A DNA stretch of 64,000 bases. It comes from Streptomyces bauhiniae. Lineage in GTDB: Bacteria > Actinomycetota > Actinomycetes > Streptomycetales > Streptomycetaceae. Position 1 is the stretch's first letter, and every line of letters starts with the position of its first letter. Positions 42,038 through 49,039 of the stretch are shown piece after piece. The translations under genes were made by a program, and so were the position numbers. The notes under the pieces were generated by a model, which was not told the DNA's origin, searched no databases, and saw only the letters and a list, made by a program, of their open reading frames with translations. The stretch is taken from NCBI RefSeq assembly GCF_004784475.1, contig NZ_SRRT01000007.1, positions 248,001-312,000 on the forward strand. The letters are read 5' to 3'.

Positions 42038-43722
42038 AGCAGGTCCTCCGGGATGTCCAGGTGGCGGGAGCGGAGCCACTCGCCGAGGGCCTTGGCCTGG
42101 GGGTCGAAGCGGTGCTGGGCGGCCACGCCGGCGCCGAGGATGCCGGTGACGACGAAGTTCAGCGCGCGGAGGTGGGGCAGGACGTGCCGGGTGACCGGGA
42201 GGTCGCGGGCCTCGGGGAGCAGCTCCCGGAAGCGCTCGACGGTCAGCTCGTGGGCGAGCCAGCGCCAGGCGTCGGCGGAACGGGCCCAGACGCCGACGTT
42301 GGCGTCCCCGCCCTTGTCCCCGCTACGGGCTCCGGCCACATGGCCGAGGGGGGCGCGGCGGGTGCTGCCCACATGGAGGGGCTCGGGCAGCTCGGGCTCG
42401 GGCACCTCGCTGAGCGGGAGCGTCTGCTGCGGTGCGGCCACCTCGATACGGCGTCCGTCATGGAGGACGGCCACATGGTCGACGGCACCATGGGGTACGG
42501 CCACATGGTCGAACACCCCATAGGGCGAGCCCTTCCCCGGTGGCGCCAGCACATGGAAGCCGGGGTAACTGGCGAGCGCCAGCTCGATCGCAGCCCCGCT
42601 CAGCCCCCGCCCGACCACCTCGGGATCGGCGTCCCGCACGACGAGCCGGAGCAGCGCACTGGCCGTCTCCTCCGTGTCGGCGTCGGCCCGGTCGGTGCGG
42701 GCCAGCTCCCAACGCACCTCGTCCGGCGCCGCCTTGGCCAGCGCGGCATCCATCTGGTCCCGCACCAGCTCCGCCTTGGCCTCGATATCAAGACCGGTGA
42801 GGACGAAGGCGACCTCGTTGCGGAAGCCCCCGAGCCGGTTGAGGCCGACCTTCAGCGTGGGCGGGGGCGCCTCACCGCGTACCCCCTCGATCCGCACCCG
42901 GTCCGGTCCGTCCTGGCGGAGCCGCACCGTGTCGAGGCGGGCGGTGACATCGGGCCCGGCGTACCGGGCACCCCCCGTCTCGTACAGCAACTGGGCCGTG
43001 ACGGTACCGGTGTCCACGAACCCGCCGGTACCAGGATGCTTGGTGACGACACTGCTGCCGTCGGCATGGATCTCGGCCAGCGGAAAGCCGGGACGGCGTA
43101 CGTCACCGTCCTGGAAGAAGGCGTAGTTGCCACCAGTGACCTGGGTCCCGCACTCCAGCAGATGCCCGGCGACGACGGCCCCCGCGAGCTGGTCGTGGTC
43201 CCCCGGCCCCCACCCGAAGTGCGCGGCGGCGGGCCCGGTGACGAGCGCGGCGTCGGTCACCCGACCGGTGATCACCACATCGGCCCCGGCCCGCAGACAC
43301 TCCGCGATCCCGAAGCCGCCGAGGTAGGCGTGGGCGGCGAGGGTGCCGGGGTGCGCGGCGGTGAGGTCGTCCCCCTCGACGTGCGCGACCCGTACGGGTA
43401 TCCCTAGCCGCTCAGCCAACTCCCGTACCTTGTCGGCGAGTCCGGCCGGGTTGAGCCCGCCCGCGTTGGTGACGATCCGTACCCCGCGCTCGTGGGCGAG
43501 GCCGAGGGTGTCTTCGAGCTGGCGCGCGAAGGTACGGGCGTATCCGGCGCCGGGGTCCTTCAGCCGGTCGCGGCCGAGGATGAGCATGGTCAGCTCGGCG
43601 AGGTAGTCCCCGGTGAGTACGTCGACCTCGCCGCCGGTGAGCATTTCGCGCAGGGCGCTGGAGCGGTCGCCGTAGAAGCCGGAGAAGTTGCCGATGCGGA
43701 GGGGGGTCGCCGTCGCCGTCAC
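42034..43722 (-). CDS. AtuA-like (DUF1446) acyclic terpene utilisation family protein
   Basis: 562 aa matching the AtuA/DUF1446 family: LRIGNFSGFYGDRSSALREML at the N-terminus, GGLNPAGLADKV, GADVVITGRVTDAALVTGP, and a C-terminal ferredoxin-like or AtuA C domain ending LGHVAGARSGDKGGDANVGVWAR. AtuA is required for acyclic terpene breakdown in Pseudomonas; its reaction is not well defined. It overlaps its upstream neighbour by 4 nt (GTGA), and sits with an acyl-CoA carboxylase, as in atu clusters. Confidence 0.88.
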   Translation of the reverse strand: MTATATPLRIGNFSGFYGDRSSALREMLTGGEVDVLTGDYLAELTMLILGRDRLKDPGAGYARTFARQLEDTLGLAHERGVRIVTNAGGLNPAGLADKVRELAERLGIPVRVAHVEGDDLTAAHPGTLAAHAYLGGFGIAECLRAGADVVITGRVTDAALVTGPAAAHFGWGPGDHDQLAGAVVAGHLLECGTQVTGGNYAFFQDGDVRRPGFPLAEIHADGSSVVTKHPGTGGFVDTGTVTAQLLYETGGARYAGPDVTARLDTVRLRQDGPDRVRIEGVRGEAPPPTLKVGLNRLGGFRNEVAFVLTGLDIEAKAELVRDQMDAALAKAAPDEVRWELARTDRADADTEETASALLRLVVRDADPEVVGRGLSGAAIELALASYPGFHVLAPPGKGSPYGVFDHVAVPHGAVDHVAVLHDGRRIEVAAPQQTLPLSEVPEPELPEPLHVGSTRRAPLGHVAGARSGDKGGDANVGVWARSADAWRWLAHELTVERFRELLPEARDLPVTRHVLPHLRALNFVVTGILGAGVAAQHRFDPQAKALGEWLRSRHLDIPEDLL

Positions 43723-44546
43723 CGGGCGGGCTCCTGGGGTGCGGCGTTCTGGGGCGCGGCTTCCTTGGGGTCGCGGCCGGTGCCGGGCGGGCCCGCGAAG
43801 GCTTGGGCGATGTCGAGCCAGCGGTCGGCGTCCGGGCCGACGGCGGTCAGGGCGAGGTCGGCCCGGTGGGCGCGCTGGGTGACGAGCAGGCAGAAGTCGA
43901 CCGCGGGGCCGGTGACCCTTTGCGCGGCGTCCTCGGGGCCGTAGGTCCACAGCTCGCCCGAGGGGGCCTGAACCTCGACGCGGAACTCGTCCTCCGGCGC
44001 GGGCAGTCCCCGTACCGCGTAGGCGAAGTTCCGGGCACGCACACCGATGCGGACCACATGCCGGAGCCGGTCGGTGGGTGCGCGCACCACACCCAGGGCG
44101 TCGGCCACATCCTGGCCGTGGGCCCAGGTCTCCATGAGCCGGCCGGTGGCCATGGCGGCGGCCGACATGGGCGGCCCGAACCAGGGGAACCGGGTGTGCC
44201 GCACCGCCGCTTCCCGCAGGGCGCGGTCCAGCTCCTGCCGGCCTTCCCGCCAGCGGGCGAGCAGTTCGGCGGGACCGAGCCGGACGCCGTCCTCGGCACC
44301 GTCGTCCACGAAGGAGTCGGGCGCGGTGAGCGCCTGTTCGGCGAACTTCTGGAAGGCCGCCTGATCGCTCATGGCGAGCAGGGCAGCCTGGTCGGTCCAG
44401 TGCAGGTGGGCGATCTGGTGGGCGATGCTCCAGCGCGGAGCGGGCGTCGCGCGTGCCCACTCGCTCTCGGTCAACTCGGCTACGCGCAGGTCGAGTTCCC
44501 GGCTTTCCTCACGCAGGTCGTCGAAGACGGGCGTCGGATCGGACAT
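43719..44546 (-). CDS. DinB-like protein, TIGR03084 / maleylpyruvate isomerase family
   Basis: 275 aa. Segments WSIAHQIAHLHWTDQAALLAMSD, FPWFGPPMSAAAMATGRLMETWAHGQDVADAL and a C-terminal VDFCLLVTQRAHRADLALT match the TIGR03084 family, related to mycothiol-dependent maleylpyruvate isomerases; the three His of H...H-E-W-x-H-x-x-D type metal site are present (HQIAH, ETWAHGQD). Its stop overlaps the AtuA-like start. It opens the operon. Start ATG 44546 has no clear ribosome site. Confidence 0.8.
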   Translation of the reverse strand: MSDPTPVFDDLREESRELDLRVAELTESEWARATPAPRWSIAHQIAHLHWTDQAALLAMSDQAAFQKFAEQALTAPDSFVDDGAEDGVRLGPAELLARWREGRQELDRALREAAVRHTRFPWFGPPMSAAAMATGRLMETWAHGQDVADALGVVRAPTDRLRHVVRIGVRARNFAYAVRGLPAPEDEFRVEVQAPSGELWTYGPEDAAQRVTGPAVDFCLLVTQRAHRADLALTAVGPDADRWLDIAQAFAGPPGTGRDPKEAAPQNAAPQEPAR

Positions 44547-44650
44547 GGGCAGGAGCATGGCAGCGGGGACAGAAACAATCAAGCGTGCTTGCATTAATTT
44601 GTCGGGGCGGGGTGCCGGAAAAGGGGTGCGCTCGGGCCGTCTCCTCCGGC

Positions 44651-44656
44651 TAGGTT
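44651..44656 (+). promoter_or_regulatory. -10 box of likely leaderless phosphotransferase gene
   Basis: TAGGTT ends 6 nt before ATG 44663; no Shine-Dalgarno. Confidence 0.5.
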
Positions 44657-44662
44657 CGCCGG

Positions 44663-45574
44663 ATGCGCGCCTTCACGGACCCCTCGGAGCTGCGACGACT
44701 GGTACGGGAGGGGCTGGGACCGGGGTGCCGGGTCACCGGTGTGGAACGGCTGCGCGGTGGCTCGAAGAAGGGGGTCTACCGGTTGACCCTGGCCGGGATG
44801 GGCGCCCCGCCGACCGTGATCGCCTATAGCTGGGCCCCACAGGAGAACTACTGGCCCGGTGTGCCGACGCCCCACCCCTCCGGCCTGGCCCCGTTCCTGT
44901 CCGCACACCACACCCTCCAAGCGGCCGGTGTACGCACCCCACATGTCCTCTACGCGTCCGAGCCCGACGACCTGGCCCTGGTGGAGGACATCCCCGGCGA
45001 CACCCTGGAGACCACCTTCACCACCGACCCCTCCCGAGCGGCGAGGGCCCTGTCCAAGCTGGCCGTGGCCCTGGACCACATGGCCGCGCACACCTCTCCG
45101 GCGGACCACACCAGCGAGGACGTAACCCTGACCCGAGCCCTCAACGACCTCGCCGAGGCAGCGACCCGCGACCCGCGCATCAACGCGGCGACCCCTGCCC
45201 TGACCAACCGCCTCCACGAGCTACACGCAGCGCTGACCCCCCGCCCCACCCACTCCCTGGTCCACGGCGAACTGGGCCCCGACCACATCCTCCTCACCCC
45301 CGACGCCCACCCCGTCCTGATCGACATCGAGTCCCTCACCCACGCCGACCCCGAACAGGAACACGCCTACCTCCGCCTCCGCTTCGGCCCCCACTACGCC
45401 CCCCTCTCCCGCCTCCTGAACCCCACCCGCCTCGCCCTCCACACCCTCGCCCTCCACCTCTCCCTGATCGCGGGCCCTCTCCGCCTACTGGACGGCGACT
45501 TCCCCCACCGGGACGCCATGCGGGGCATCGCGGAACACAACACACGGGAGGCGCTACGGCTGGTGGAGATGTGA
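44663..45574 (+). CDS. Phosphotransferase (APH)-fold protein
   Basis: 303 aa with the aminoglycoside-phosphotransferase/choline-kinase fold. The catalytic loop is HGELGPDHIL (201-210), where most relatives have HGD; the metal loop is LIDIES (about 219-224). Glu at the catalytic base position is unusual, so activity may be altered. The substrate is unknown. It is heavily C-biased at wobble positions toward its 3' end. Confidence 0.75.
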   Translation: MRAFTDPSELRRLVREGLGPGCRVTGVERLRGGSKKGVYRLTLAGMGAPPTVIAYSWAPQENYWPGVPTPHPSGLAPFLSAHHTLQAAGVRTPHVLYASEPDDLALVEDIPGDTLETTFTTDPSRAARALSKLAVALDHMAAHTSPADHTSEDVTLTRALNDLAEAATRDPRINAATPALTNRLHELHAALTPRPTHSLVHGELGPDHILLTPDAHPVLIDIESLTHADPEQEHAYLRLRFGPHYAPLSRLLNPTRLALHTLALHLSLIAGPLRLLDGDFPHRDAMRGIAEHNTREALRLVEM

Positions 45575-46031
45575 GCCGAACCGGCTGGCGGACCCGGCGC
45601 CGCCAAGAGCCTCGTACGCCGAGCACTCGCCCAGCCCCAACGCGTCCGACGCACACCGGACCGTGACCGGGGTGGCGCCCGGTGTCGGCCGCCTGCGGCT
45701 CCAGCAGAGGCGAGGGTTCAGACGCCGCGAGCGGCAGGGCGCGCTCCGCGTAGTGCACCGCCCCACCATGGGGAGACCGGCCTATCGCCTCCGCCAACAC
45801 CAAGACGGCACAAGCCCAGCGAGGCACAGGCTGACCCGGTGGTCACACCTAGGTCGGAAACCCCGGCCTGATCACCGCATCCGCCACCCCCGCCCGGGCG
45901 TACGGCACTGGTGATCGAGGCGGCACACGGCAGCCATCCGCGCAACGGCACGCCAGGCCGGCCGGGGCGCACACGAGTGGCCGCACATCAACGAGCAGCG
46001 CGGCAACACCCCGGCCCCCTGAACGGAGTGC
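45575..46031. other. 457-bp gap without a supported gene
   Basis: Several short ORFs exist on both strands (for example 45663-45914 plus, 45554-45769 minus). All are Arg/Pro-rich with no motif, no ribosome site and no family resemblance. I see nothing reliable here; a decayed gene is possible. Confidence 0.4.
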
Positions 46032-46955
46032 CTACGCCTCCGGCGCCGGCGGCGCCACCCGCCGGGTCTGCGTCCGCACCGCGCCGATGCTCGCCGCGAT
46101 GACCAGTGCGATGGCGGCGGCCTGCGTCAAGGAGAGGGTCTGGTGGAGGACGAAGAAACCCGCGGTGGCCGCCACGGCCGGCTCCAGGCTCATGAGGATG
46201 GCGAAGGTGGGGGCTGGGAGGCGGCGGAGGGCGAGGAGTTCGAGGGTGTAGGGGAGGACCGAGGAGAGCAGGGCCACTGCCGAACCGAGGGCGATGGTGG
46301 TCGGGTTCAGCAGCCGAGTGCCCGCGTCGACGATGCCCAGCGGGAGGAACACCAACGCGGCCACGCCCATCGCGAGGGCCAGCCCGTCGGCCTGGGGGAA
46401 GCGGCGCCCCGTACGGGCGCTGAAGATGATGTACGCCGCCCACATGACGCCCGCCGACAGTGCGAAGCCGACGCCCAGCGGGTCGAGCCCGCTGAACCCT
46501 CCGCCGCCCAGCAGGAAGACGCCCGCCAGGGCGAGGCCCGCCCACACGGCGTTGATCGCGCGGCGGGAGGCGAAGACGGACAGGGCGAGCGGTCCGAGGA
46601 CTTCCAGGGTGACCGCGAGGCCGAGCGGGATACGGGCGACCGCCTGGTAGAAGAGGCCGTTCATCCCGGCCATGGTGAGACCGAAGACGATCACCGTCCC
46701 CCAGTCCGTACGGGAGTGTCCCCGCAGCTTGGGCCGGCACACCACCAGCAGCACGACGGCCGCCGCCACCAGCCGCAGCGTCACCACGCCGAGCGCGCCC
46801 GCGCGGGGCATCAGCGTCACCGCGAGCGCCCCGCCGAACTGGACCGATATCCCGCCCGCCAGCACCAGCCCGACCGGCCCCAGCGAGCCGAACCGGCCGG
46901 GGGAGTCCGGGGTGGTGGGGGTCTTGGCCGGGGTGGAGGTACGGACGGTGGTCAC
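46032..46955 (-). CDS. EamA/DMT-family transporter
   Basis: 307 aa with about 10 TM helices in two halves. Motifs include the second-half ALEPAVAATAGFFVLHQTLSLTQ, typical for RhaT/EamA members (MSLEPAVAA..G). The substrate is unknown; drug or metabolite export is usual. GTG 46955. Confidence 0.85.
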   Translation of the reverse strand: MTTVRTSTPAKTPTTPDSPGRFGSLGPVGLVLAGGISVQFGGALAVTLMPRAGALGVVTLRLVAAAVVLLVVCRPKLRGHSRTDWGTVIVFGLTMAGMNGLFYQAVARIPLGLAVTLEVLGPLALSVFASRRAINAVWAGLALAGVFLLGGGGFSGLDPLGVGFALSAGVMWAAYIIFSARTGRRFPQADGLALAMGVAALVFLPLGIVDAGTRLLNPTTIALGSAVALLSSVLPYTLELLALRRLPAPTFAILMSLEPAVAATAGFFVLHQTLSLTQAAAIALVIAASIGAVRTQTRRVAPPAPEA

Positions 46956-47113
46956 GGGCTGTCCTGGGGAGCGGCGGGAGTGGGCTTCATACGTACACCT
47001 CGATGTACTTCCCGGTCCACGGTAATGGACCTCCGTCAGGTGTGTGAACCCTTATGCCACTGTACGCAGGCGGCGTCTTGGATGCTGAGATCAAGGCCCG
47101 GCGGGCCGGTGTC

Positions 47114-48235
47114 TCAGCGGCGGGACATGTACAGGTCGAACGCCTTGTGCAGCATCTTGTTCAGCGGGAAGCCCCACTCCCCCACGTACTCCGCCGCCTC
47201 GCCGCCCGCGCCGACCTTGAAGCGGAGCAGGCCGAGCAGGTGGTTGGACTCCTCCAGGGTGTCGGTGATGCCTCGGAAGTCGTAGACGTGCGCGCCCAGC
47301 TCGTGGGCGTCGGACATCATCCGCCACTGCATGGCGTTGTTGGGCTGCACCTCCCGCTTGCGGGCGGTGGAGGCGCCGTACGAGTACCAGACGTGGCTGC
47401 CCACGATCAGCATCGTCGCCGCCGCCAGCACCTCCCCGTCGTGGTGGGCGAGGTACAACCGCATGCGGTCCGGGTCCTCGTTGGCCAGCGCGGCCCACAT
47501 CCGCTGGAAGTACGCCAGCGGGCGCGGGATGAAACGGTCGCGCTCGGCCGTCTCCCGGTACAGCTCGTAGAACACCGGCAGGTCGTCCGCGCCGCCGCGC
47601 ACCACCTTCACGCCCGCCTTCTCGGCCTTCTTGATGTTGCGCCGCCACTGCTGGTTGAGCCCGCCGTGGATCTCCTCCAGCGACCGCCCGGCGAACGGCA
47701 CCTGGCACACGTACCGGGGCTGCCCCGCCGCGAAGCCCTCCTCGGCGTCCGGTTCGCTCTGCCGCCAGCCCATGCCGCGCAGCCGGTCGGCGAGGGCCTG
47801 GGCGCGTGAGTCCTGCCAGGTCGGCTCGGCGTCCCGGAGCCGGTGCGCGGCCGGGTCGGCGATGGCGGCCTTGACCGCCTCCGGGCTCCAGCGCCGGGCC
47901 ACCACCGGCGGGCCCATCTTCACCGAGAACGCCCCCCGTGCCTTCAGATGCGCCAGCATCGGCTCCAGCCGGCGCTCCAGGCCGTCCGCGTGCCAGTCGA
48001 TCACCGGCCCCTCCGGCAGATACGCCAGATACCGCTTCACCTTGGGCAACGGCCGCAACAGCACCAGCCCCGCCCCCACGATCCGCCCGTCCCCGTCGAA
48101 CCACCCCAGGCTCTCCGCCCGCCAGTCGGGCTTCACCTCCCCCCACGACGGCACCTGCATATGACTGACCGAGGACCGCGAACCCACAAACGCCAGATGC
48201 TCGGCCCGGCTGATGGGGCGCAGGGTGAGGGTCAT
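47114..48235 (-). CDS. FemAB-family aminoacyltransferase (peptidoglycan interpeptide)
   Basis: 373 aa. It shows two GNAT-like FemABX halves, with GLNQQWRRNIKKAEKAGVKV (the conserved N..RRNI.KA..GV block), RFIPRPLAYFQRMW and NNAMQWRMMSDAHELGAHVYDFRGI (NALQWEMIRWAKE..A..YD.GG type). FemX-type proteins transfer glycine or other residues from tRNA to lipid II side chains. Function inferred from family. Confidence 0.85.
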   Translation of the reverse strand: MTLTLRPISRAEHLAFVGSRSSVSHMQVPSWGEVKPDWRAESLGWFDGDGRIVGAGLVLLRPLPKVKRYLAYLPEGPVIDWHADGLERRLEPMLAHLKARGAFSVKMGPPVVARRWSPEAVKAAIADPAAHRLRDAEPTWQDSRAQALADRLRGMGWRQSEPDAEEGFAAGQPRYVCQVPFAGRSLEEIHGGLNQQWRRNIKKAEKAGVKVVRGGADDLPVFYELYRETAERDRFIPRPLAYFQRMWAALANEDPDRMRLYLAHHDGEVLAAATMLIVGSHVWYSYGASTARKREVQPNNAMQWRMMSDAHELGAHVYDFRGITDTLEESNHLLGLLRFKVGAGGEAAEYVGEWGFPLNKMLHKAFDLYMSRR

Positions 48236-48271
48236 ACGGAGGACTCCTTCGCGCAGGCAGACCCGGTCACC

Positions 48272-49039
48272 CTACGATCCCGACCTCCCGTCCCTGGGCC
48301 CGAACGCCGCCAACGCCTCCGTGTCCGTCACCCGTGCGCGCAGATAGCAGTCGGCCCAGGCGGCGATGTCGGGGTACGCGCAGTCGGCCGTGAGCCGGGC
48401 GACTGCCTCCGGTATGTCGTACGCCGTCACCCGCAGGTCGGCTCCGGGACCGAGCAGGCCCCAGTGGGCGCCGGGACGGCCGTACGGCATGCCGACGCTG
48501 CCGGGGTTGACGATCAGCCGGCCGTGCGCGAGCCGGACGTAGGGCATGTGGGTGTGGCCGCAGACCACGGTGCCGACGCCGGGCGGCACGCCGTCGAGCA
48601 CCTCGGCCCAGCGGCCGGGGCGGGAGTCGACGAGGACGACCTCCTCGTCGTCGCGCGGAGTCGCGTGGCAGAACAGCACTTCTCCGAGGCCCCGGACGCG
48701 CAGGGTCAGGGTGGCGGGCAGCGAGGCCAGGAGGTCCACCTGCTCGGCGCGCAGGGCCCGTGCGGCGAACACCCCGATGGGGTCGGGGATCTCCGTGCGC
48801 TCGCCCCGCCGGTACTCGACCAGTTCCCGGTCCGCGTTCCCGCCGAGCCACAGGACCTGGTCGCCCAGTCCGCGCAGCAGGTCCAGCACCTCGGCCGGCT
48901 GCGGACCCGCGGCGATGTCGCCGGTGACGACGATCCGGTCGGCGGCCGCCACCTCGGGCTCCGCGAGCACCGCCTCCAGGGCCGGCAGCACGCCGTGGAT
49001 GTCGGAGAGGACCGCGACCCGCCCGTACTCCTCGCTCAC
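48272..49039 (-). CDS. Metallophosphoesterase family protein (YfcE-like)
   Basis: 255 aa calcineurin-type phosphatase. Dimetal motifs: SDIHG (12-16), VVTGDIAAG, GNAD (motif GNHD variant with Ala), VFC HATP, and GHTHMPY. It likely hydrolyses a small phosphodiester. Its GTG start overlaps the stop of the large dehydrogenase by 4 nt (GTGA), so the two are co-translated. Confidence 0.85.
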   Translation of the reverse strand: MSEEYGRVAVLSDIHGVLPALEAVLAEPEVAAADRIVVTGDIAAGPQPAEVLDLLRGLGDQVLWLGGNADRELVEYRRGERTEIPDPIGVFAARALRAEQVDLLASLPATLTLRVRGLGEVLFCHATPRDDEEVVLVDSRPGRWAEVLDGVPPGVGTVVCGHTHMPYVRLAHGRLIVNPGSVGMPYGRPGAHWGLLGPGADLRVTAYDIPEAVARLTADCAYPDIAAWADCYLRARVTDTEALAAFGPRDGRSGS

